NCBI GenBank assembly: GCA_963682025.1
Contig: OY821520.1
Span: 237,160,364 to 237,224,363 of the forward strand
DNA from: Cordilura impudica
Taxonomy: Eukaryota; Arthropoda; Insecta; Diptera; Scathophagidae
DNA: 64,000 nucleotides
Direction: 5' to 3'
The notes below the pieces were generated by a model, which searched no databases, had not been told where the DNA came from, and saw only the letters and a list, made by a program, of their open reading frames with translations. Positions within the stretch are counted from its first letter, which is position 1. Every line of letters begins with the position of its first letter. Of the stretch, positions 33,381 to 43,263 are shown piece after piece. Made by a program: the position numbers and the translations under genes.

Positions 33381-35447
33381 GATGTGCAAAATGTAATTTG
33401 TTCATCATAGCAAGAGTGGGAGATCTCAGAATATTCAAAAATTTATGAACATAAAATATGTTCACATTGCTAATAAGCAAGATCATTTGAAAAAAAAAAC
33501 ATATTCTTCACTTGACAAAACGCAGACATTGTTATGCAGCAAGAACATAAAAACCCAAATTATGACACGGTTTTATGAAGAATCTTGGTTTTATGACTAG
33601 TTATTGAAATGAGACTAGATATGAAGGATAAGAAACAACAAATACACACACATGGTTAATATAAGAAATCAAAACAAATTGTAAAAGGTAGAAAAGTTTA
33701 AATTTTTTAACATTTGCAATTTCATCAAGTAAAGTTTATTTGAAAAATATCATAAGAAATTTGTTTTATGTGGAATGAAATTTTTTAAACATGGTTGAAA
33801 AAATATGTGAAATTGAAAGCAAATAAGGAAACACAACTGTAAAATTTTTAAAAAAAATTTATTTTATAAAAAAAAAAAACTTAAAAGTAAATTTTAAATG
33901 TAAACCAAAAAATTCAAAAAATAAGGAAATAAAAAAATTAAAAAAAAAAAAACAATTCAGAAACTAAAATATAAATATAAATAAAAAAATTAAAAAAATA
34001 ATTATAAAAAAAAAAACAATTCAGGAACTTAAATATGAATTTAAATAAAAAAATTAAAAAAATAATATTTCCTAGAATTTGCACTCGAATTTCGAGTGCT
34101 GGGATACACTAGCAGAGTTCAGAAAAAAACAAACACTGAATAAAAAACTCGTACATATATGTAAACAAACATAACTTAGACCAACACACACATATTTTTA
34201 TTTTCATATCAATTATGTTTGTTTTTAAATTTTCTTCGGTGCCCAACACAACCATGACTGTGTTCGTTTTAGTATTTCGTTATTTACACGAACATTTTTG
34301 TTTCAATCACACATAAAGCACACATTTTTGAGTGTTGCTTTATTTGAAGTTCATGTTCTGGAAGTCGTGTTTAAAATATAACTGAACTCGAACCTGTTTA
34401 TTGTACATGTTCTGTTTTTTCTTACTACACGAGCCACAACACGACTTAAAATATAACTGAACTCGAACCTGTTTATTGTACATGTTCTGTTTTTTTTTTT
34501 TTCAGTACACGTACCAGAACATGAACTTCAAATAAAGCAACACTCAAAAATGTGTGCTTTATGTGTGATTGAAACAAAAAGTACGTGATACAAAAATGTT
34601 CGTGTAAATAACGAAATATTAAAACGAACACAGTCATGGTTGTGTTGGGCACCAAAGAAAATTTAAAAACAAACATAATTGATATGAAAATAAAGATATG
34701 TGTTGGCTGCTTTTGAACAGAACATTGTGTGTTACGTGTGTGTATTTTCTGAACCTTGTACACTAGTAAATAATTATAAGATAAAAACATTGAAAAATAT
34801 AATTGTATTTAGAAAACACTTCAAATGCCAGAAACTTTAAATATTTAAATAACGGTTAAGATTTTACACATTTTATTTGTTACCATCTTCAATTTTTGTT
34901 GTTTTAATCAACTCTGGTACAGAAGTTTCCATTGTTTTGGCATGCTTAAAAAATTTTTTTCGCCTATTTTGTTGTTAAATGAATTTTTTTTTTTTTTTTT
35001 AATTTGTTATCTTTCGTTAGAGAACACAGCAAAGAGTGATTTCGCAAGAAAAAAAAATAATTTTAGGACTTAACGCGAAATTATTAAAAATCAATTTGCA
35101 AATTTAGAATTTTGTAAAAGTTTCCAATGTATAAAAAAATGAAAAATCTAAACTTTGCGAATTAAATTTTTTCTGAACTATTTCCTAATGAAAACACAAA
35201 ATCTTATCAATTTCGGAGTTATGCAGGATATGATGCAAAAAAACCAATGGAAAGATTAATTTTCATAATTTAATACGAAAAATAGCTTTTACTTAAAATC
35301 TTTTTAAACACTCATTTCAATTTACTCATTTCTATGAACAACACTTTTTTTAGTAAATTATTTAAATATCAATTCTGATTAGAATTCAATGATATCTGAA
35401 AAAGACAAAACCAATTTCAAACTCTGCGTTGTAAAACTAAGAAATCT
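33381..35447. mobile_element. DNA element, copy 2, inverted relative to 22.3-23.7 kb
   Basis: It starts GATGTGCAAAATGTAATTTG and runs collinear, in reverse, with 23714 down to about 22280: for example ATTGTTATGCAGCAAGAACA, AAAGCAAATAAGGAAACACA-like and CAAACTCTGCGTTGTAAAAC stretches. It is longer than copy 1 because a hAT-type MITE with an 8-bp duplication lies within (34113-34758). Its other terminus is missing; INE-1-like sequence starts at about 35448. Part (34775-35135) matches the right end of the Tc1-like element at 12.3-12.6 kb. Confidence 0.75.
34113..34758. mobile_element. hAT-type foldback MITE, copy A
   Basis: It is flanked by perfect 8-bp TACACTAG duplications (34105-34112 and 34759-34766). 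Ends are CAGAGTTCAGAAAA and, inverted, CAAGGTTCAGAAAA. An 8-bp duplication and CA..G ends fit hAT elements. Long inner arms are complementary and meet at a T/A-run centre. The uninterrupted site is visible in copy 1 of the host element near 22995. Confidence 0.88.
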
Positions 35448-35672
35448 TCGATTAATGCATATAGCCACCCAACACAACCATTACCTTTGCAATGGAGGTT
35501 AGGGCGAGCTATTTAATTAGCAAAAACTAAATTAAACGAGCAGTTATGTCATATAAACGGAAACGCATGCATATTTTTCCAATATTTTGTTTACATTTAT
35601 TATCAATACTCAAACCGAGGTGGAGGGTATCAAAGATTCGGCACAGCCGAATTTAACATTCTTACTTGTTTT
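35448..35672 (+). mobile_element. INE-1/DINE-like element, 3' end
   Basis: GAGGTGGAGGGTATCAAAGA leads to the hairpin ATTCGGCACAGCCGAAT, then TTAACATTCTTACTTGTTTT. This is the clearest case in the window of the hairpin-plus-TTACTTGTTTT end. Confidence 0.6.
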
Positions 35673-35921
35673 ACTTAATTAACTGCGAAATTTTGGAAGC
35701 TGCAGTGTTCTGTATTATTTCACAACAACTACTGAAGAGCAACATTTATTTTCATCAAATTTCTACCGGTATTAACAACAGAACATCAAACCAAAGTTTA
35801 CTTTTGTAACTTTGCATAAATGCATTTAAATTGTTTTTTCTTCTTGTATATAAACATAAGCAAAAGCAATATTTTGATTATAAACGAAATAATATTTGAA
35901 GGGAAATTAATGATATAAAAT

Positions 35922-36689
35922 CAGAGTTCAGAAAAAAACACATACTGAATAAAAAACCCGTACATATATGTAAACAAACATAACTTAGACCAACACACAC
36001 ATATTTTTATTTTCATATCAATTATATTTGTTTTTAATTTTTCTTCGGTGCCCAACACAACCATGACTGTGTTCGTTTTAATATTTCGTTATTTACACGA
36101 ACATTTTTGTATCACGTACTTTTTGTTTCAATCACACATAAAGCACACATTTTTGAGTGTTGCTTTATTTGAAGTTCATGTTCTGGTACGTGTACTGAAA
36201 AAAAAAAAAAAAAAAAAACAGAACATGTACAACAAACAGGTTCGAGTTCAGTTATATTTTAAGTCGTGTTGTGGCTCGTGTAGTAAGAAAAAACAGAACA
36301 TGTACAATAAACAGGTTCGGGTTCAGTTATATTTTAAACACGACTTAAAATATAACTGAACTCGACTTAAAATATAACTGAACTCGAACCTGTTTATTGT
36401 ACATGTTCTGTTTTTTTTTTTTTTTTTTTTTTTCAGTACACGTACCAGAACATGAACTTCAAATAAAGCAACACTCAAAAATGTGTGCTTTATGTGCGAT
36501 TGAAACAAAAAGTACGTGATACAAAAATGTTCGTGTAAATAACGAAATATTAAAACGAACACAGTCATGGTTGTGTTGGGCACCGTAGAAAATTTAGAAA
36601 CGCACATAATCGATATGAAAATAAAGATATGTGTTGGCTGCTTTTGAACAGAACATTGTGTGTTTCATGTGTGTATTTTCTGAACCTTG
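35922..36689. mobile_element. hAT-type foldback MITE, copy B
   Basis: It is flanked by perfect 8-bp TATAAAAT duplications (35914-35921 and 36690-36697). Arms of nearly 300 bases, with ends CAGAGTTCAGAAAA and CAAGGTTCAGAAAA, are inverted copies. The centre holds repeated palindromic units around CAGGTTCGAGTTCAGTTATA and long A/T runs. The three short open frames giving almost the same peptide on both strands are products of the inverted arms. Confidence 0.9.
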
Positions 36690-36767
36690 TATAAAATACT
36701 ACTATGTGTAATAACGTTATTTTTTGTAAAGAAATTAAGAAATAACAGATCGTATGTATATTTTAGT

Positions 36768-37378
36768 AATAGCATGTTCAGACGGCAAAATGAACAACTT
36801 GATTCGCTCTCTGAATCAAGATTGTGAACCTTGGTGTTCAGACGAGTGTTCTTGTTTTATTTTAACGTTTATATTTTTTGTGCAAATATTTGAAGACATC
36901 CTTCTACACTTTACGTTTCACTACTTAATTATTTTCCATTTTTATTTGAAAATATATATGTGACCTTCTCCGAGAAAAGGGACCTAGTGTGTCAAAAACG
37001 ATGGATTCTGGTACCTAAAAGGCTGTAGAAACTTTAAATGCGTTTTTTTTTCTCAAAACATAATTTTCACACACTAAATACATATATTTTTTATTTGTTA
37101 AATGTTTCTATTTATTTTATTGCACAAATAAATTTTTTGTTTTTTCTTTGTTTATATATTTTTGACAGCTAGTTCAGATAAACTAGCGATAATTTCTTAT
37201 CAAACTTGGAGATGACACTCAATGTTTCTAGTTTCACAACTAGGTTAATTTTGAACCAAGTAGATTCGCTCTCAAAATTTTGTATGGCGAATCATGTAGA
37301 TTCAATCATGATTCGGGCGTGAACCCCCTGAATGAGAGAGCGAACCGCGAATCTTGCTGTCCGTGTGAACATAGCATA
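36768..37378. mobile_element. putative MITE with imperfect inverted ends
   Basis: AGCATGTTCAGACGGCAAAA with ATTCGCTCTCTGAATC on the left corresponds, inverted and imperfectly, to the right end ending GAGAGAGCGAACCGCGAATC then CCGTGTGAACATAGCAT. The open frame 36754-36963 begins in this arm and is probably not a gene. Confidence 0.6.
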
Positions 37379-37379
37379 A

Positions 37380-37960
37380 CTGTGTGTATGTTAAGAAAAG
37401 TTTCATTAATTTCGTGAAAATGTTTAGTTATTTCAAAAAAGTTTAATTATTTAATTCTACAGAATTTTCGATGATTTTTTATAGTGAATATTTAATTTTT
37501 CATGTAATTCCATGACATTTAATATTTTATATAAATTTTTTTACAAAAAAAAAAAAAAAAAAAAACAAACAAAATAAATTATAAAAATATTTAATGAAAA
37601 AATTCATTATTTTTTATGTAAATAAAAGTATCAAAATAATATCATGAAAAGTTTCAATGCAGAATTTTAATTTTTTACGTATATTAAGAAAAGTTTCATT
37701 AATTTTATGAAAAAGAGTCATTAATTTCATGAAAAATTCCATTAATTTCAAGAAAAGTTGCATTTCATATCAGAAATAGTTATGCTACTTTATTTATTTA
37801 ATGAAAAAAATTCATTCATTTTATGAAAACTTTCATTATCCATGAAAACTTTCATTAACGGTATGAATATTTTCCATAATATAATGAAAAGTTTCATTAA
37901 TTTCAGGGAATATTGCATGAACGTCATGAATTTTTAAAAAAAAAATTTAATTTATTGAAA
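37380..37960. repeat. degenerate minisatellite, TTTCATTAATTTTATGAAAA
   Basis: The core recurs irregularly about every 20-35 bases, as at 25.4-26.5 kb. A pure A-run lies at about 37549-37565. Confidence 0.65.
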
Positions 37961-38616
37961 ACTTTTTTTATCTTTGATTAAATTAATGAATTTAGTGATG
38001 ATAACCTAAGATAATGTCGTTTGTGCTGTAAATTTTTATTTTATTTTGTTAACTGTTTTAAATAATTTAATTTTATGTCAATTTTTTATAAGAAAAAAAA
38101 AAAATCTTCGTACGGGTATCTCCCTCTCATGTTTAAATAATTTTATTTTTATATTTAATATTTATGTTTTTTTTTTTAAAGAGTACGTAACTATTTTATT
38201 ATTCGTGCTGGTATTACATCAGATTTTAACCTTTTACCAAACTTTTTTTAAACTGTTTTCTGTTGGTGTGTCTTGTTGTTTTGTATCTTCTGCTTTTTTA
38301 TTTTTTTTTTAGTTTTGGTTTAATAAGGGGGGATTGTCACTATTGTGTGTGTGCGTCTGATTGTTCGGTCTTTCCATTGTTTACTTATTTATTACTTACG
38401 ATTTTGGTTTCATTTTGGTTTGAAGAAAAAAAAAAAAGCATTCAAGGTCGTTCGTTAATTTGGTCATCATATGTGAATTTATGTGGTTTTGACGAATTTG
38501 ACTTCAACTAAAATTATTCAAACCGGCACTTGACCCAATTATTTTAGGGTTTAACCGTTATGATGTAAAGAACCGGATGATATCATCAATAGAATTTAGA
38601 TAAATTATGTTTTTAT
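37961..38616. other. no recognised gene
   Basis: Two overlapping open frames (38046-38312 and 38263-38511) are Phe/Leu-rich from T-rich sequence and show no motif. The part from 38330 is less AT-rich (GTGTGTGTGCGTCTG, GGTCGTTCGTTAATTTGG) and might be a fragment of an unidentified element. Confidence 0.45.
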
Positions 38617-38659
38617 TTTTTTTTTTTTTTTTATTGATGCCCCCTACAAATGCAGTGCA

Positions 38660-39288
38660 TTGTATTGATTTCAGGAAAATAGATTATGGGAAGGAGAAAA
38701 GAGGGAGTAGTGTTTGTGGATAGTTGGCTTAAATTTTATTAGATTGTAACTGTCAGGAAAGACTTGTGCGAGGAGTTTATATCACATACGGCTAGTTTGA
38801 CTGATAAACGAATTTTCTCTGTAATGGGTTGTGCGGTGTACTGGACAATAGACTACAAATGGATGTGATCTACTAGAGAAGCGGGTAGAGCGAACCGAAA
38901 CTCGGGCACTTGGAATAAGTTCGCTAATCTCAGAAGAACATTTCCCATGGTAATATCTATAGAACAGTGCTACACAACACACATTCCGTCGGTGTTCCAA
39001 TGATGAGCCATTGATGAGCGCCAACGCCCTCCTTTGCACACGGTCCAGTAGCTCCAAAATGGACTTTGAAGCTCCTGCCCATATATGGGAGTTGTATTCC
39101 ATTTTCGGTCGAATGTAAGTGGTATAGATTTTAAGGAGATCAGAAGGAGTAAAGTAATTTTTGCACCGTTTTAGAAAACCAAGACACTTGAATGCTTCTT
39201 TCGACACTTTGAAAACATGCTCGTTCCAACGAACATCACATTGAATTCTCATGCCTAGAACATCAAGAGTATCCGATTAATCAATATC
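38660..39288 (-). pseudogene. LINE reverse transcriptase C-terminal part
   Basis: Minus strand from about 39288: DTLDVLGMRIQCDVRWNEHV, SKEAFKCLGFLKRCKNYFTP, LLKIYTTYIRPKMEYNSHIW with LLDRVQRRALALINGSSLEH and STRFSSRSHPFV, then SFISQTSRMW and further to about 38660. This is the region after the RT palm common to many insect non-LTR elements. The 156-aa frame 38782-39252 is open and is the longest intact piece. It joins the RT palm part at 40563-41060 across the inserted element. Confidence 0.78.
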
Positions 39289-39290
39289 TA

Positions 39291-40562
39291 AAGGATTTTT
39301 CAACAGGGAAGCTACAAAAGTATCAAGACAGGGACAGCAAACGACACCATATTTCTTGCCGCTCTTTTGACATTTCTCTTCAGTAAGGTTTGCCATTTCA
39401 TGATGGAAAGATATACGAGCCAACAACGAGTCGAAATTATTAAAATTTACTACCGAAATTCGGAGTCAGTGGCCTCAACGTTAAGAGCGCTACGTCCAAT
39501 TTATGGTCGTCATAATCGTCCTAGCAGATCAACAATTGAGCGTCTAGTGGAAAAATTTGAATCCGCAGGCACAGTACAAAATGTTCCTGTGCCAGCGAGA
39601 CAAAGAAGTGTCCATAGTGGCGAGAATATTGCTGCCGCTGAGGCTCCAGTTAAAGAAAGCCCAAATGTGTCTCTCACACGTCGTTCTCAAGCGTTGGGCA
39701 TCTCTGTGACGTCGTTGTGGCGAATTTTGCGAAAAGATCTTGGCCTGCATCCTTACAAGATCAAATTGACGCATGAACTGAAGCTGCTTGACCACCAGAA
39801 GCGTCGTATGTTCGTGAATTGGGCTGAGCAACATCTTGAAAATGATTCGGATTTTCATCGAAAAATCATCTTCAGCGATGAGGCTCAATTCTGGCTGAAT
39901 GGCTTCATCAATAAACAAAATATACGTTATTGGTCAGACAGCAATCCACACGTACTCCATGAGTCATCATTGCATCCCGAAAAAATTAAGGTTTGGTGCG
40001 GTTTATGGGCCGGCGACGTCATTGGGCCGTACTTCTTCCGTGATGATCAAGGTCGGCACGTTACTGTGAATGGGAATCGCTACCGTTCAATGATAACCGA
40101 ATACTTTTGGCCCCAATTGGATGATATGGACTTGGACAACATGTGGTTCCAACAGAACGGCGCCACAAGCCACACAGCGAATGTCACAATCAATTTATTG
40201 GAAATGGTCCAGTCGATTGGCCGCCTCGGTCGTGCGATTTGACGCCGTTGGACTATTTCCTAAGGGGCTACGTCAAGTCTATGGTCTATGCCAACAAGCC
40301 AGTGACGATTGATGAACTTCGTGGGAATATCGAACGTGAAATTGCAGCAGTATCGGCCGATTTATGCTTGAAAACCGTCGAAAATTGGGTTCAGCGTCTG
40401 GACTTCTGCAAGCGTGCCCGTTGTGGCCATGCAAAAGAGATCGATTTCCAGACATAATGGCATCGAACGTACTTTTACAGGAATAAAGAATTTCATTGAT
40501 ATCCAAAACCGTTTTTGTTTTATTTAAAAAAACTTTTGTAGCGCTCTTATTGAAAAACCCTT
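39291..40562 (+). mobile_element. mariner/Tc1-superfamily element, 1.27 kb, copy 1
   Basis: Inverted ends AAGGATTTTTCAACAGGG...GCTACAAAAG and, from the right, AAGGGTTTTTCAATAAGAGC then GCTACAAAAG, flanked by TA (39289-39290 and 40563-40564). It splits the LINE reading between VCIYG-like and DIDxSDTLDVLG blocks. A deleted sibling is at 55329-56232. Confidence 0.9.
39400..40456 (+). pseudogene. mariner/Tc1-superfamily transposase, nearly full length, one break
   Basis: The likely start is the ATG pair at 39400/39403 (MMERYTSQQRVEIIKIYYRN). An N-terminal helix-turn-helix (SESVASTLRALRPIYGRHNR, STIERLVEKFE) is followed by SLTRRSQALGISVTSLWRIL, then the catalytic core: IIFSDEAQFWLNG (first Asp), MWFQQNGATSHTANVTINLL and CDLTPLDYFLRGYVKSMVYA (third Asp, codon 40251-40253). 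The second catalytic position reads Asn (codon 40156-40158) where family members usually have Asp in QQDGA. A short deletion with frame change near 40200 follows, and the C-terminus reads on to 40456. Both changes predict loss of activity. Confidence 0.87.
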
Positions 40563-40564
40563 TA

Positions 40565-41060
40565 TACCACCCATATATACAGACGACATTGTTGAATCTA
40601 CGACCCTGGGTCAACATACAACATTCAGTCTTCAGCGCATTAAAATCAACCCTATTCGCTTTACCCCACTCGAAAATTGTAAACAGATCTTGATTGAATG
40701 TGTCATTCATTGTCCGCCTTTTACCCCCAACCTCCAAAAGGCTTGGCCTACAATTAAAGGAAAATGAATGACAAATACTGCTGTCAGCTGCAAAAGAGTA
40801 TATAGAATTTGACCAAAGTTTGACCAAGAAGGTCGTTCAGAAAGATAAGACAACGAGAAGGAGAAAGAACGTAACCTTGGGGTACCCTTGAATAACAACA
40901 TCAGTAATAACACGTATTGTTCGGTCTATGAGAAAACTCAATATAAATCGAGAGAAGTCATTACCGACCCCAAATGCAATAAGCTTTGATATCAATGCAC
41001 CATGCCACCGTGCGATCGAATGCCTCGGAAATATCTAGAGCAAGAGTTTAGTGTCTAGTT
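40565..41060 (-). pseudogene. LINE reverse transcriptase palm part
   Basis: Minus strand from 41060: LDISEAFDRTVAW (motif with first catalytic Asp), VNDFSRFILSFLIDRTIRVI, GVPQGYVLSPSRCLIFLNDL, FAADSSICHSFSFN (FADD-type motif changed to FAAD), GKRRTMNDTFNQDLFTIFEW and NRVDFNALKTECCMLTQGR, broken by frame changes near 40870-40980. The YADD motif thus carries Ala for one of its two Asp. It continues into 38660-39288 after the inserted transposon. Confidence 0.78.
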
Positions 41061-43012
41061 TGTCACATTTTAGTAGGATGATAAAATATCAAAAATTAGC
41101 CGAAATTAATTACAGAATTTGTGGCCATTCTTTACATTAATTACACAGATTATTGTTATATTTGTAAATAATGTTATGGTTTGTTATGGTTTGCAAAATT
41201 TCACACTTTGTAGCTAATCTTTAGCATTTTAATAACTCTGTAATCAATCGCATTTTACAAATTGTTTGTTGTTCGGTATTTAAAACAAATCTTTGTATAA
41301 ACATCGCTTTGGTTTGGTGTCAAATAATAAAACAAAGAAAATATAAAAAACCAATAATTATTTAACTCAACAGTAATAAATGCAATTGCTGATTGAATTA
41401 CTCACACTACCAAATCGACTCTACTTGACGTTTTATTCTCCATGCTACAAAACTGAGATTTTTGCCATCAACTCGTCCAAAGTTGAATAAACTTGTTTTG
41501 TGTGTGTGTGTGTGTTTTTTTTTTTTTAGAGTTTATAAGTAATTTTTTTTTCAGTTTTATTTTACACATTTCGCCGGCCAGTTTTATGTGACCTAATTTT
41601 GGCTAAAATGTTCAAAACGTAAAACAACATATGAACAAAAAAAATTTGCATGAGTGGGTTATTTTTATTCCCAGATAAATGTTGAGCAAGATAATTTAAT
41701 AATTTAGTTTACTGAAAAAATTAAAAAAAAAATGAATTCAAGTTTATCGATTAAATCGAATGTCAAATAAGACTGGACAATAAGCAATATTAAAATGTCA
41801 TCACTGTTTGAAATACAAAATATAAATTGATTATTCTAATATTACGTATTTCGAGAAAAATATAAATATGAATTTTTTATATAAAAGAAAAAAAAACAAT
41901 TTTTGCCGATTTTTTGTCAAAATCCCCACTGTGCGTTGTGTTGTAGTAGTGAATTAATTGTAGTAACGTGTCAATTAAAGCCTTAAATCAGGCAGCATAA
42001 TTTTTTCTCAATTAAAACTTGTTTAATAAAAATATATTAAATAGATGTTGCCTACTTTTGGGATCTTTTCAGTTAATAACTTTTCAAATAGATGGATGCC
42101 AGATATATTTAATATTAATGAAGTAAACAAAAAATTTCCCCAATGATCATGAATTTTAGATCTTAAGAAATTAACGAAAAAATAGTTTAAAACAAAGTTT
42201 TAATTTTATTAACAATTTTTTTTTAATTAAATTTAAAAATTTATGAATTTAATTTAATATCATTTTATTTATTATTTAATATTATATATTTCCTTTCTAT
42301 TTGTAAACCGAAAATTAAAAAAATTAATCAATCATTAAAATATATTCCTTTTTTTAATTAGCCACAAATTTATTTTAATGTAGAATCAGTATTTAAAATT
42401 ATATTGGATATGTCGCAAATTCAGTCGCCAGTATTCCATATTAACTTGAAATTTTTAAAAAGAAATACAATTCAAAAAATGTAGTAAGAAAAAATGCTTT
42501 TGCCTTTCGTATTGTAATTTTTTACAAATTATTAAATGGATTTTTTAAAAACAAAATCGATCTTTTTAAATTTTGAATGTAAAATCGAAATTTAATTAAA
42601 AATTTTTATTGGAATATTTTTAAATATTTTGAGACTTTTTTTTATTATTTTTAAATTGTTTTTAAAATTATTTAAAATTTTTGGTATTTATTACTTATTT
42701 TTTTTCTTTTTATTTTTTTATTAAATAAACATTTTATAAATTAAATTGATCATTTTATTTTACATTAGAATTTTTTTTTTTAATTAAAGCGGTAATATTC
42801 ACTTAAATATTTTAAATAAAAAAACGTAATAACAATTTCTCAAATAATATCAATTTTTTTATATATAATTTTAAATTAAAAAAACTATAGAGAAAATTTT
42901 AAAATGGAATCCAGAATTTTGGTTAAAATTTTTATAAAATATTTTATAAATTAAAATTAAAAATGAAAACAATTTTATTCTTAATTTGATTTTAAATTAA
43001 ACAAGTAATTTT
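41061..43012. other. AT-rich, no gene; TG microsatellite at 41497-41515
   Basis: No coding region is seen. The stretch contains (TG)n at 41497-41515 and, at 41890-41933, a sequence resembling a Transib terminus described separately. Confidence 0.6.
41890..41938 (-). mobile_element. orphan Transib-like terminus
   Basis: Read inward from 41933: CACAGTGGGGATTTTGACAA then AAAATCGGCAAAAATTG. This resembles the Transib ends at 26682 and 30441 (CACAGTGG, TTGAC, CGG, AAAAT). CGTTG follows as a possible 5-bp target copy. No partner end was found in the window. Confidence 0.45.
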
Positions 43013-43100
43013 TTGATACCCTCCACCTGAGTTTTAAACCCCAATGTCGAGTACGGCTACAACTTTTAAACTTTTGCCGATACTGAAACATTAATTCCGA
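43013..43100 (-). mobile_element. INE-1-like fragment
   Basis: TGATACCCTCCACC is the complement of the GGTGGAGGGTATCA block found before the hairpin end at 35612. The following sequence is not recognisably collinear. Confidence 0.4.
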
Positions 43101-43263
43101 ATACCAAAATTCAAATGATTCTTGGCTAAAAATTATTATTATTAAAAAAAAATAAGCTAATTTTAAAATATTTTTATATGAATTATTTTTTATTTTTATC
43201 TACATTACATATAATAAAAAAAAAATACTTAATAATACATGTAATAAACTAAATATAGAAATT

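Larger units (their letters stand above)
38617..41060 (-). mobile_element. minus-strand LINE interrupted by a mariner/Tc1-type element
   Basis: A T-run at 38617-38632 is the poly-A tail of a minus-strand element. RT blocks appear on both sides of the 39291-40562 transposon. Only the RT and C-terminal region is present, so the copy is probably 5'-truncated near 41060. Target duplications were not resolved. Confidence 0.75.

Noticed and set aside
36048..36359. Open frames repeating MTVFVLIFRYLHEHFCITYF at 34473-34790, 36048-36359 and 36323-36607
   Set aside because: They lie in the inverted arms of hAT-type foldback MITEs and appear on both strands because the arms are inverted copies. No gene is indicated.
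33381..36697. Long terminal repeats of an LTR retrotransposon formed by the similar sequences near 34.1 and 35.9 kb
   Set aside because: Each copy has its own 8-bp target duplication and inverted ends, no primer-binding site or gag/pol lies between, so they are two independent foldback MITEs.
36754..36963. 69-aa ORF MYILVIACSDGKMNNLIRSL
   Set aside because: It starts in the arm of a putative MITE and becomes AT-rich low complexity; there is no support for a gene.
38046..38511. Two overlapping hydrophobic ORFs that could pass as membrane proteins
   Set aside because: Hydrophobicity comes from T-rich codons; there is no motif, start context or conserved partner.
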